A model generated the notes under the pieces. The model ran no database searches. It was not told where the DNA came from and saw nothing but the letters and a program-made list of their open reading frames with translations. A DNA stretch of 64,000 bases from Clonostachys chloroleuca (taxonomy: Eukaryota > Ascomycota > Sordariomycetes > Hypocreales > Bionectriaceae), in the NCBI GenBank assembly GCA_037952775.1, contig JBANAY010000003.1:31248001-31312000 (forward strand), given 5' to 3'. Made by a program: the position numbers and the translations under genes. This document shows, in pieces, positions 24,523 through 35,400 of this stretch. Position 1 is the stretch's first letter. Each line of letters starts with the position of its first letter.

Positions 24523-24720
24523 TCATACTAAAGTGAATGGCGGGAGTTTTCCCTTAGCACCCGCTTTATTGGGAGCCACCTTCTTAACACCGCGCTTCTT
24601 TGAAGTAGCTTTGTCCTTGGATCCCTTAAAACCAGACCTGGGTCTGCTCGCGGCAGTCATCGGATCGCTTGTCGTTGCGATATCTATAGCCTTCCGGGGA
24701 CAGACGACGGACGGCCAAGT
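24523..24720 (-). pseudogene. lysine-rich fragment, related in style to the preceding locus
   Basis: The minus strand has a short open stretch ending at 24523 with GSKDKATSKKRGVKKVAP and NKAGAKGK, the same Lys/Ala/Thr composition as the broken gene at 22.3-24.1 kb. It has no plausible start of its own and no signal peptide. It looks like a remnant of a duplicated copy. Confidence 0.35.
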
Positions 24721-24879
24721 GGGCGTTGCCCTAAACGTGGCTCTATTAGCAAACAAAGCATCACTTCTGCGTCTGGTGTAGCCTTGGAGGTATACTGTCG
24801 CGAACAGACTGTATGAGCAATCCACGAACCAGCTTGAGAATGACCGGGCCGAGCCGCTTTCGTCTCGGCAGACCACTAA

Positions 24880-25206
24880 GAGGATTCTCGGCCAGAGAGT
24901 TTCGAATTATCACACACTCTCCGCTGGCCAAAGTCAAAGCACTACGGGCCACGGGAGCAGGGCCGATTGTATTGCTAGATGAGTTCCCCGCATCCGTGGA
25001 CCTCGAGACTGAGTCAAATATATCCGAAATCATCGAGGACAAATTCGCTACTAGGGGATACACGGTCGTAATTATCACGCACAGAGTAGGTAGGTAAAGT
25101 ACGGGAGATGGTACGCCTTGGGAAAGTCCGGATCGTCCAGATCCAAGACGGGAAGTTGATCGAATTCCGGACGGATTTGACGCTCTTGGAACCCTGGAGG
25201 ACATAG
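24880..25206 (+). pseudogene. ABC transporter nucleotide-binding-domain relic
   Basis: Within 330 nt the + strand encodes, in order, the C-terminal landmarks of an ABC ATPase domain: an LSAGQSQ signature (near 24919) in one frame, then Walker B PIVLLDEFPASVDLETES (near 24963) in another, the His-switch VVIITHR (near 25070), and in a continuing register a tail IVQIQDGKLIEF ending at TAG 25204-25206. The signature and Walker B are in different frames, no Walker A or membrane domain is present, and a TAA interrupts just after the His switch. The order and spacing resemble fungal ABCC-type multidrug transporters. This is a truncated, frameshifted remnant with no expected activity. Confidence 0.72.
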
Positions 25207-25464
25207 AACCAAGGTAGATGCTACAACTTTCTCATTGGCAGTAGCAGTAGTGTTTCTATGAGTCAGTTTTCGGTTCTAGTGTAATAGTAGCTTTTGCATA
25301 ACACGTCTATGTAATTGCTGCGTGCTACATGTACCATGGAGGCTGGTAAATAGCGGACTGGCATTCAAAGATCGGTGCAAGGTGCGAACAGAAGCTCGTG
25401 TTGATACGCTCTTTCCCATAGCCGATTGCTGTAGGTTCTCTGGTCATACTTGGTACTGCTTAGT

Positions 25465-25695
25465 TCACACGCCGCTTGCTGCTCTTCTTAACTTAATCTT
25501 CTCAGTACCAGCTTTCTTGGAACCAGCCTTGCACTGAGCATCGTTGGGACCGGTCTTGCTCCTAGCATCAACCTTTCCTCTAACCCTTTTGCACAATGCA
25601 AATAGTTCCTTCACGCTCGCGTCATGAGCCTTCACGAACGAGATAATAGTAGAAAGAATGCTAACATATATAATAATAAAATGTTGTGGGATTTT
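25465..25695 (-). pseudogene. lysine-rich fragment with hydrophobic start
   Basis: The minus-strand frame reads a hydrophobic segment (FIIIYVSILSTIISFVKA) then a Lys/Ala/Gly-rich tail with KTGPNDAQCKAGSKKAG. No ATG precedes the hydrophobic part. It resembles a signal-peptide exon fused to the same kind of basic tail as the 22.3-24.1 kb locus, so it is probably another remnant. Confidence 0.3.
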
Positions 25696-25766
25696 CAAAG
25701 TCGCTCACTCAGCAATGTGTTCTCCAAGATATCTTACACAGCCTTTTAGCTCCAAGGTCATCTCCT

Positions 25767-26108
25767 TCAGCTGTCGCCTTTCTTTGCCGCTGCCTCTGCC
25801 TCTGCCTTCTGTCTATCTTTCTCCTGCTTCAATCTCTTCATCTCCGCCATCTTTGCCTTCATCTGTTCGCGCGATCCTTTGTTGCCAAGGCTCTTGCCGG
25901 CCTTGTTAAGGTTGTCATTCTTGACTGCCTTGCCATTCTTGGCTCCCTTACCAGCCTGAATACCTTTGCCAGTCTTGTTGCGGTTGGCAGTTTTGTTGCG
26001 GTTGGCAGTTTTGTTGCGGTTGGCAGTCTTGGATCCCTTACCAACCTGAATACCCAGCAGAACACAATTAGGAAGGGAATGCCATCTTCTATATATGCAT
26101 GTGGACAT
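25767..26108 (-). CDS. small lysine-rich repeat protein, hypothetical
   Basis: ATG 26108 opens a 113-aa frame. After a non-descript start it contains three perfect KTANRN hexapeptides encoded by an 18-nt tandem repeat (about 25970-26030), then KGxxAGKGAKNGK-type basic repeats and a charged, probably coiled-coil end (EQMKAKMAEMKRLKQEKDRQ). I do not recognise it. It is the most intact member of the K-rich set on this strand between 22.3 and 26.1 kb, but it may lack upstream exons. Confidence 0.35.
   Translation of the reverse strand: MSTCIYRRWHSLPNCVLLGIQVGKGSKTANRNKTANRNKTANRNKTGKGIQAGKGAKNGKAVKNDNLNKAGKSLGNKGSREQMKAKMAEMKRLKQEKDRQKAEAEAAAKKGDS
25968..26034 (+). repeat. 18-nt tandem repeat, three copies
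   Basis: The unit GTTGCGGTTGGCAGTTTT occurs three times in direct succession. On the minus strand it encodes the hexapeptide KTANRN, so the repeat keeps the reading frame. Confidence 0.7.
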
Positions 26109-26505
26109 AAATCTAGTCGAGCATGCATGAATTACGAGCCCTACAGCCCTACAGCATAGGATTGCTTTCTCATCGATGTTGCCATGAAGCTAAAATTGGA
26201 TCATTTCCTCATAGCAAGTTTTCCCCATCTTAGAGACCTGCGCCACGGACCGGCTGCATACCGCAACCAACGCTTCCGTTCTCGCTAGGCTGCAGTTGGA
26301 AAACAAATGGTACGGGAAGCCTCAATTTGGCAAGTTAAGCCTGGCGTGGTCCATAATGATAGGGCTTTGGTTCACTAGTGCACGTAGGACCCGAAAATTA
26401 TGTGTATGTATGGTATGCTTAATTCATCATGTCATTTCTATTTTCCCAACCCACAGCTTTCTCCATCCTACCACCCTTGTCACTGTGTTCGTTTTGTGTC
26501 GGACG

Positions 26506-28464
26506 ATGACAATGGACACGGCCAAGGCAGGCCTAGGCCTGTGTGAAATGCCACTCGAAACATTGCAAAACCTCGCAGGTTGTCTTGCTGACTCGTATCG
26601 ACCAAGTCTCTACGCATTCAGCCTGACAAGTAAAGCTTGCCATCAAGCCTGTGCTTTGTTCATCTTTCGCCAAATCAATCTCAAGCTTCGCTCTCGCCAA
26701 GCACTGCAGCACGATGTTGAGAGTCTCATTAAGAGACTCTCTCATACCGACTCCGCCCGCCACGTCCACTCCATCAGCCTTAAAGGGTTCATGGATGCCA
26801 GGACACAAAATGACGACCTTGGTATGACCAACACCGACCATCTAGGATGGTGGACTGACCTTCGCGGCAACGAAACTGTACCCCGCCAAGAGACAATCTA
26901 TTCTGGCGGCTATTTCGCCTACGATGACTCTGTCATCGAGGAAGATTCCGACGAGGACAGGGCATGGGCCCCAGTTGTCAACTTTATCAGAACACTCCCG
27001 TCTCTAGAAAAGCTGGTATATGATTGCCTAGATCAGTTCCCGCCCAGCCTCTTATCTGCGCTGCACAAATACCACCCCAAGTGCAAGCTCTACCACATGA
27101 CACTCCGACTGCACACTCTACTATGGGACACTCCGCATCCTTACGAAATGGCTCTGGCTACATCCCCATGCCTATACAGTATTAGAGTCTTGTGTGTTCG
27201 TCGAGATTTAGAAGGCGATGATGATTTCAACCAAGAGGCGACGATGGAGCTTGTTGCTGGTCTTGCATCGAACCTCAAGGAAGTCACTGTGATCAATTGT
27301 TTCCCGTACCGCGGGCACAGGTTCACCGACGCCCGCGCCCAGTGGAAAGGTCTTCCGGGCTACGTCTCCGGAATGGTCGGGTCCTTGACCTCTCTGTCCC
27401 TCTTCCGGTCAGCAGAATATTTCTGGGAGCCAGAGCACATCTCGACCTGGGCCAAGTTCACAGACTTTGGCTCTCTGCATCGCCTGACCATCGGAGGACC
27501 AAACGATAGGGGTATCGATGGTGAGATGATGGGCTTGATCACTCGAAACCACTCCTTCCCTCGACTAAAGGCCCTTTGCGTCTGCCTGGAACGCAACGAT
27601 CCGGATGGCGTGAGACCCGAGTACGGCGATGATGCTGCTGCCTTCTTCTCAGCATTTGAACCTCTCACGCAGCTTTCAGTATCTGGACCACTTGAACCCA
27701 AAATTCTAGACGCTATGCTGCACCGGCACGGCCGGACGTTGAAAGAGCTCATGCTGTACCCACGAGAGCGCGAGTTCCGCGGAGACAGCGATCGAAACAG
27801 GGAGGAAATCCCCATGGTGCTCACCAAGCAACACATCCTGCAAATCCAAGCCGAGTGCCCAGCCCTAGAAGACCTGGCCATCCCGGTCAAGCGCATGCAG
27901 TCGAGCGCGGCCGAGGTTGACATCTACAGGAGCCTCGCCAAGATGGAGCATCTGCAGTCGCTCCTCCTCATCCTGGACTGCTCCGAGTGGCGGGTGAAGC
28001 GGGACAGCACCTACGACCCCGCCTTTGACGAGGAGGACAGCAGGCCCGGGCAGTTTGGCTACAAGCGGGGCGTCCTGCGGGAGCTCCTGATGAACTGCGC
28101 GGTGGACGAGGCGCTGGCCCGGTCGATCTGGGAGACCACCCGAGGGAAGCGGTTGGAGTCGCTGAAGCTGTGGACGACGGGTGCTGGCCAGTTTGGGACC
28201 GGGCAGATCCACATTGCCGAGGATTTCTACACTCACATGAGCCGCTCGTGGCTGATCAAGCGCGTCCCTCGAGACGACAAGGAAGTTGTACTCGTCAAGG
28301 AGCTGGGACGAGCCGAGAGGGAGGCCAAGGATGCATACAGGAGAACAGTAGGGTCCAAGGGCCCCAGGCCGAAGGAGATGGAAGTGTTTCGTCGGATTTG
28401 GCCGAGCAAAGAGGGTAGCGAGAGCTGGTACGATGATTGGTCAAGCGTTCCTCTACAAGTTTAA
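26506..28464 (+). CDS. F-box-like protein with probable leucine-rich region
   Basis: Intronless, 652 aa from ATG 26506 (MTMDTAKAG); the 70 open codons upstream are probably leader. Residues about 12-60 (LCEMPLETLQNLAGCL...LYAFSLTSKACHQACALFIF) have the spacing of an F-box: a Leu-Pro start, then Leu/Ser and the CH pair followed by a hydrophobic helix. The remainder is typical of large fungal F-box relatives: irregular Leu-rich stretches with LTSLSLF, LHRLTIGGP, LTQLSVSGP and LEDLAIPVK, suggesting degenerate LRRs. Such proteins may be substrate receptors of SCF ubiquitin ligases through Skp1, but many in Sordariomycetes are lineage-specific with unknown targets. It stands at the edge of the decayed 22-26 kb stretch yet is intact. 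Confidence 0.7.
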   Translation: MTMDTAKAGLGLCEMPLETLQNLAGCLADSYRPSLYAFSLTSKACHQACALFIFRQINLKLRSRQALQHDVESLIKRLSHTDSARHVHSISLKGFMDARTQNDDLGMTNTDHLGWWTDLRGNETVPRQETIYSGGYFAYDDSVIEEDSDEDRAWAPVVNFIRTLPSLEKLVYDCLDQFPPSLLSALHKYHPKCKLYHMTLRLHTLLWDTPHPYEMALATSPCLYSIRVLCVRRDLEGDDDFNQEATMELVAGLASNLKEVTVINCFPYRGHRFTDARAQWKGLPGYVSGMVGSLTSLSLFRSAEYFWEPEHISTWAKFTDFGSLHRLTIGGPNDRGIDGEMMGLITRNHSFPRLKALCVCLERNDPDGVRPEYGDDAAAFFSAFEPLTQLSVSGPLEPKILDAMLHRHGRTLKELMLYPREREFRGDSDRNREEIPMVLTKQHILQIQAECPALEDLAIPVKRMQSSAAEVDIYRSLAKMEHLQSLLLILDCSEWRVKRDSTYDPAFDEEDSRPGQFGYKRGVLRELLMNCAVDEALARSIWETTRGKRLESLKLWTTGAGQFGTGQIHIAEDFYTHMSRSWLIKRVPRDDKEVVLVKELGRAEREAKDAYRRTVGSKGPRPKEMEVFRRIWPSKEGSESWYDDWSSVPLQV

Positions 28465-29119
28465 ATTAGATAGCCGAAATATGGCATTTCAGGCCTCTGT
28501 ATCCTGAATCATGGCCTTGCTCTGTTGGTTCAAATGATGGGGAGAGCTCACCGCAGTGTCATCTGGAGAGGCTACCAAGAATCAACACCCATCTGTAGCA
28601 CAAAATCGTAAACAAGAGCAAAGACGAAGGGATTTGGGTAAAAGGCAACCGTTGCCGGTGACTTCTGCGGGAGCAGTCTTCAAGGATGAGGTGAATTCTC
28701 TTGGGGATGCTAGCTACAAAACGCTGCTCTCAAGCAAGAGACAAAATTCCTTGAGAAACCCACGACACTACTGCATCACAGAGCAGCATGCGAGAAATCA
28801 GGGCGAGCTTCAGCATCGGAAGAAAAGAATGCTAGTGTTATTCTGCTTGTGTACCTTTACTCGACTCTATGGTTTCTGCCCACCCGCCAAAAACTCCAAT
28901 AGTGTGCGGATATCGCTTTTCTTCTCTCCCTCTCTCTCTTCGTCTCTAAAGTAAAAAGTAAAAAGGGGGGTTGGGAACATATGTAAGAGGGTGTGAAGAT
29001 GAACATATGAAAGTGTAGTAAGATGGAGAATGTTACTTTAATTTTATGTATCTTTGTTTTATGTCTTTTTACTACACCCAAATGGGGACTAGGATCGCTG
29101 AGTTGCCAGGTTTGTTGTT
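28465..29119. other. intergenic region between convergent genes
   Basis: It separates the F-box-like gene from exportin-T. Open frames are short and unsupported. A CT-rich then A/T-rich stretch (about 28920-29080) is probably 3' UTR of one or both genes. Confidence 0.5.
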
Positions 29120-32100
29120 CTATGACTGCCAGCTCTTCAGCAGACCCAGCAGGTAGTTGCAGAAGGCCTTCCTGTCTACGGAAGTGGTGAGCGATCGGAG
29201 GAACTCGTCGCCGTTGATGCCGAGGCTGGGGAAGAGCCCGGCCTGGACGTTCTGGATAAAGACGTCGCCTGTCTTCATGTAGATGGTCTGCTCGAGGCGT
29301 GCGAGCTCTGCAAGCACCTGCTTTGACTGGGCATCCTGGGCTGGTCGGAAGCTGGGATTACGCATGACCTCCCAGCAGACGGTGTGGAACCGCTCGAGCA
29401 TGAACTGGTCGAACCCAGGAATGGCCGGGTTGGGCGGCCCGGTAGGCGCTGCAGGATTCTCGGAGACATTCGCAACGTCAGGCCCGCCCCATATAGCAGA
29501 GATGCGTGCCATGACGCTGAAGGCGAGCCGCGCAGGGCCCAGGCCCAGGTTACCCTCCAGGGTTCGCCCAATGTCGGTAACAGAAGTGACGATATTCTCA
29601 AAGAATCCCTGGTTCTTCTCACTAATCAAAACACCATCCAGCCCGTTGTTGAGGATGATCTGGATAAAGGACAAATACTCTCGCCTAAGCTCTGCAAGCT
29701 GGACCTCATCGTCCGTCCCTATAATAGGTTCAGAGAGACCGCTAAAGATTCTCTCAAGAAGTGGGGTGAGTAGGATGTTGAGAATATCATAGATTTGTGA
29801 CTTGAAGCCAAAAACGACTTGGTCCAGGAGTCGGAGGAACATGGCCATCTCGTCCTTTGAAGAACTCTGGGCCAGCAGACCCTCGATCCACTGTGGAAGC
29901 TGCGGGAGGACGGCGGGGCCGAGAACACCCAAAAGCTTGGAGAAGGCAGAACGGCATGCCAATCGGATATCCGCAGAAGCACTCAACTGGCTAAGGGCAA
30001 TCAAGATAGCATCGGCGGCCCTCGAGAACTCATCCGACACCGCTTGGTTTGGCAGGGGACCCTGTGGTGTAGTAGCGCTGGGAGACCAGTCTGAGAAGCC
30101 GTGGGCCAAGGTTCCCAGTGCCATCACAATGTGGTGGATCTGCAAAACGGCCTGCGCATCGCCAGCCTTTGCCCGCGGAAGGTGGGCCTCCATATCACTA
30201 AACAGGGGATCCATCACAGAGCGAACAATGAGTGCCTGCTTCTCTGGCGGCGTGCTCTGAGTGGAAGAAATGCAGCCAATCGCCTCGAAGAGGTAGAGCT
30301 GGCCAACAAACAGCGCATCCGCAGAGTGGTCAGACTCGTCAGAAGACATGTCGTCGTCAGCATCCTCGCCAGGAACTTCAGCTTTGATGGGGAGCAGGTC
30401 GGCAATTGATTGAATTATCGTCTCAGCAACGTTGCCAACTTGCGCACGGAGGTGTTTAATGAAGCGATAGAAGAGATACCATGACCGTGTCTTGATGCGA
30501 ACATAGTCGAGATGGACAAGTCGCACAAAGCTTTCCAGGACTCCGGGGATGTACTGGCCATTGGTTTCGAAAACAACGCAGTATCGTACGCATATTTCCA
30601 TGTACTGGAGCAGGATTGCAGGATGTTCGAGGTTGGAGATGCCTAAGGGTGAAAAGACAATGTCAGCAGGGTTGCGCACGGTGCTACTTGACTCGAAATA
30701 AATCATTACCTGACTCGGCCATTTTGCGCATCATGACCACCAGACGCTCAGAAGCCTCGTTGGATGGCTGGTTCTTTGTTCCCAACCCTTGGTTGGGCAG
30801 AGCCAGTTCACCAAAGAGATACATCTCATAAAGCGCCAAATCGAGGTCTCTCCAATCCATCTGCGATCCTTGCTGCTCTAAATTCTGGAATGTGGTTCCC
30901 ACAAGATTGCTCAGAGTCTCCATATACAAGGGCTGGTCAATGGCGGCAATCGTCTTCTGAAGATTCTGCAGCTTTCGTCGGAGCTCCTGGAACTCTGCCT
31001 CGTCCGTCTGTTCATCCTCATTACCCCAGTTCGCTGTCTCGTCGTATCTCATCTTGCGAATAATGGCATTGAGAATAGGAGGGAGCATCTCAGAATACTC
31101 CTGTGGGATTTGCTTGACTTTGCGGAGGAAAGTCAGGAGATCGGTGAGCGCGGGTATCACGGTCGAACAGACCTCGTCGTATTCGTCCGAGAAGAAGCGA
31201 AGAAGGAAGGGCAGGAAGCCGTTCAAGAACTGGTTTGCCCTTGTCCTAGTTTCCTCTGCGATCTGACCGTCCTCGAGAGTCTTGACAATATCAGCCATGA
31301 CGGTGTTGACCAGGTTGGCCACCTTCTCAGCAAGGTCTGTGTCGTACTGTGAGGAGCCTCTGTACTCGCTCAGCGCGGCGCTGCTAATCAATTGGCCCAC
31401 AATCTCCTGCAGGTTCAAGAAAGAGATCATGTCGATCTTGTCGCGAGGCTGCATCTTCTTTCCACAGATTTGGGTCAAAGTCTCAATTGCGGAATCCCGA
31501 ACACGATCCTCATTCCCAGCATGTGCCGTCCGCCCAACCAAGGGCAGAAGAAGACTGAGCATATCTTGGCTGACAACCAGAGAGATGTCCATCCAGCTGA
31601 CCCATTTCGAAATGACCTTGAGCACAAGGTCGACTACGGAGTCCTCGTTGCTGTACTGAACCAACAGCTGCTTCCACGAGTCAGCGACCTTGTAGACATC
31701 CTGGGCTCGGAGCTGGTCTTTGAGCTCTGTGTTGCGTTTCGCTTCACCATTTTGGCGAGCCAACAACATGTCGGCAATCTCATCATGGATGGAGCTCAGG
31801 ATTCGCAGATAGAATATGACACCCGGGGTGTTCTGAGTATTGCTGGTGAGGCCAGACAGCTCTAGGAAGTCGTCCAGGAAGCTCTGCCAGCCATCCTTGT
31901 AGAGGAAGACAAACAGGTATGTGAGAGTTTGGGCAAGCTTGTTCTGCAAGTGGGCAGGATCTGGCTCTTGCTGACGTTCCGACCCATATGTCTGCCGTAC
32001 GTATTGTAAAAATGTATCTTTTAGATATTGTAAACTGGGGCCGTCGAGACCCTGTGTATGAACGGCATAGTTGACGACCTCGAGACAGACCAAACGCAGG

Positions 32101-32448
32101 ACTTCGGATGATTGGCTCTTGACGAAGAGAGTTGTGCACACCTGCCACCCCTGGGGGTCGGTTCTGAGTTGGTTGAGATATTCGAAGGCTTGCTCTTTCA
32201 AGGAGTTGTCGGAGTGGGGGTTCCCCAGGATGCCAACAGCATTCTCGATCTAGATGAAGGGTAGCATGGCCCGGTCAGTATTTCACCTGGTTCGCAAACT
32301 GGAGGATGGGTGCATGGAGCCATTCGGCACACAAGGGATCGATGTGGTGACAGGAGAGGGATCGGTGAGCCCAGTCATGACCCTAGGCAGAAATGGCGGG
32401 GCACATGCATCACCAGGCATGCGGGCAGCGACTCACCTGAGCCTCCAT
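29120..32448 (-). CDS. los1: exportin-T (tRNA exportin, Los1/XPOT)
   Basis: Minus-strand gene with exons 32448-32437, 32249-30710 and 30642-29120, predicted 1024 aa, close to the family size. The first exon codes only MEAQ before a GTGAGT donor; the 187-nt intron ends CTAG and restores the typical start IENAVGILGNPHSDNSLKEQ. The second intron (GTAATG...TTAG, 67 nt) joins MAESG to ISNLEHPAILLQYMEICVRY. The protein is all-helical HEAT repeats, with exportin-T landmarks QAFEYLNQLRTDP, LVCLEVVNYAV, TRSWYLFYRFIKHL and LFEAIGCISS. It binds mature tRNA together with RanGTP and carries it from nucleus to cytoplasm. An acidic insert (DDDMSSDESDHS) lies mid-protein. No damage is seen. Confidence 0.93.
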
Positions 32449-35400
32449 ATTCAAGGTTGGAGCAAGAGAGCGGCGGGCAGTCGCAACACGAAGAGATTAT
32501 TCGAACACTAGGGTGCTACCTATCACACTGGCAGCCGTTTGGAGCAGCTGCATACAGCATTCTCGGGATCGAAGGCGGTCTGGAAAGCTAGAGAGGTGCC
32601 ATGCCTAGCTCACGAGGGGCGGAACTTGGGGAACAAAGGTCTGGCAAGAGTGAATACACGGCGGGCCTCGGGTGTGTGACCAATCCGTCCGTTCGTCGTA
32701 TGTTCTATCCGTCGGTAGAAATAGGTTGTCGCCGTCGCCGCAGTCGCCGTAATGCGGGTTTATCTGTCTCTCTGCAAAATTTCCAAAAATTCGATTCGGT
32801 GCGATAATGGTGGTCTTGTGTTGATGTGGGGTTGGTGACTGGACATGTGTGTGGTCTTGGATCCAGGTGGAGCAGGCCGGCGAACGGAAGATTCTCGGGT
32901 TATAATTTTCCAGAGTTTGCTGCAGAACGCAGGACCGATAAGATAAGCTGAAGTTCCTTTCTAGAACAACCTTGGAAGGGTTCTCATTATATAATCAGGT
33001 TCAAGGCAAACACACTGCCAGGCCGTCATCAATATTATGGAGCTTGTCTTTTCAATTGGCAATAGCTATCAATGATAATTCAATAAAGATAAATTTTATC
33101 AAACGTAAAGTTTGTAGTGATTCCTCTTGATATTCTGCCAGCGGCTTATGACGTTTGTTGTGATGTTGCATCTCATCCAAACTACACCCAAGGTTTGAAG
33201 GCAACATCGATGCAAAAAGTCAACTCAGATCAGTTGGAGCATCAATCAAAGCAAAGATACGAAATTATTGAACGAATATACAAAGACCTTTAAAAAACAG
33301 GAATCCTGAATAAAACCCCGCCATATTAACGTGTTTCTTTCCAATACATGAACTTTTCATCGATTGGTGTAGTCATCTACAGGGTAAGCTACTGTCCTGC
33401 TACCCTATTACTTCCTCAGCCCAAGAGATGGCCTCATGCATGTCCTATCAAACAATTCATTTCAAGATCCGAACAAAGTTCACATGAAGCCATTATTTTC
33501 ACACTGGGGGCGAGCAGAACAACTCATTCACACTATGGCCAATTATTCCTAGATCAGTTCTGCCAATTTAGCTTTCAGTTTCACCAGAGGGCAAGTTGAG
33601 ACCTTCTAGAGCCATAGAGACCAAGCAGCTGGCAATGCTAAGTCTGATTCGGCCCAAGGAGGTGTGGATCAACCTTGAAGCCAACAGCCCATCTTCAGCA
33701 GTGCTTTTACCTGGGCAATGTGCAAATGGTTGGCGACACGGACAATTCTATTGGGCATAAAGATGTAGCAATCACACATGATTGGGTCAGATTACTCGGA
33801 CGACTTATGCTTCAATAGCGCAGATGTAACGTGCAGCGAGCTGGGAGCACGGAAGCGCTGGACAAGTAAAAATCGTCACAATGAAACATTACACACGAGC
33901 CAGAATGGGTGCGCCACCGAGCCTTTTGCTCCTGTGGCTATTTAATGCGGGGTGTCCTACCCATGGCTGTGGCCTGCCGCTTTCAGAGATTTGAAACAGA
34001 CCCAGGGAGATGGGACGAATCTGAACACGCGAGAAAATTGAGAATCAGGGTATGGTTCCTGGCTTGGCGGCTGGGAAAGAGACAGTCTTGCGTACCGGCG
34101 TGCGATATCCGACAGTGAAAATTCGATTCAAAGACCGACAGTTATACTTTTCTGCTCATGCAGCAGAAGTTCCAGGCGGGGCGGACAGAGAAAAAGGATG
34201 GCATCGCGGATTGTCACGCCAGGCCTGCATTGGCAGGCTTCAAACGTGAGTTTCAGAAACCCACAAGCTCCCGGATCCCACTTTATGCAGCAAAGGGAAG
34301 TAGGACAAGGCCGATTCGACAAGGATCATGCGAATCATGCCGAAAAAAAGGAGATGAGAGAAGAGCAGGAATCTGGGCTCGCTTTCGAAGAGCCTGGCAA
34401 TACTACCTTGACAGCCCAGTATCCCTACTTCATCTCGGTAAGCCCCAACCTGTTCACCAAGAGAATTAGCATGTACAATACGGTGCCGATGGTTTAAGCG
34501 CCCAAGATTCATGTAAAGAGGTTGAGCAAAATGGCTCTAGCCGACCGCCTGCCTCTAGCTTGTATCTGGTGTGGCAGACCGACAATGCGATAGGTCATAG
34601 GTGCGTAGAATGAACAGCGACCTCCCGGGAGAGGGTGTCCTCGACTTGTCCTCGATCAGAGTCTGTCAAAGGCCGGACGTCATCTAGCTCTGATCACACC
34701 CTTGATGCGGAGTGGTGCGACAAGGAGGTGCAGGAAGAGTGGAGGACCCCTGCGCAAGGGTGCTGGTCCGTGAGGCAGGACGGCCCTGGTTGGCTGGCCC
34801 GTCTGGACGCTGGAGATGGTAATGAGGATAGGCAGGATAAATTACATGACAGCCTGCCATGTGCATAGGTTTCGGGCGAATGAGTTGACTGGGATGGCGG
34901 CTCTGAGGGATTAGTCGTCGGTGGCCGGCACAAAGTGCATCGTTGGCGACGAGGTGAATTGGGCACCTTTCACTTCGCTGTTTGCTGCCATGGTCTAAAA
35001 TTTCACTCTCCAAGTCGGGTAGGTCTACAGAGTAGCAACGCTCGAGCTCTGCTTGGTGTGTAAAGTATTACTATCCCTCCTTTCCAAGGTTTGAACTAGG
35101 TTGGCTCGAACCCGGCACTTGGGGGCTGGTTTTTGTTCTCCAGATGGTGATTGGCCACACCCCTGCTGAAGTCTTGGTTGACATGGATCAATAATGGATT
35201 CTCTTGGGTCGTGGCTGGTGGTTGGTGCTTCCCCTCAGCGCCACAGCGGGATTACAGTGGGAATTCTCCCTTTCCAAGGGCCCTGACCATCAGCAAGTCC
35301 CTGCCTTTGGATGCTCCCCGGCTCCGAAGAGACAGCGATGGGAGCACCCTTGGGATGGCACTCTGACCTGCTCGGTAGGGAAATATAGCACTCGATTGCC

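Noticed and set aside
25968..26034. Short tandem repeats resembling a CRISPR or regulatory array
   Set aside because: Direct 18-nt repeats without spacers, in frame within a K-rich ORF, in a eukaryotic genome.
35084..35120. tRNA-like B box GGTTCGAGCC on the minus strand
   Set aside because: The flanking bases do not pair as a T stem, and no A box or acceptor stem is present at the right distance.
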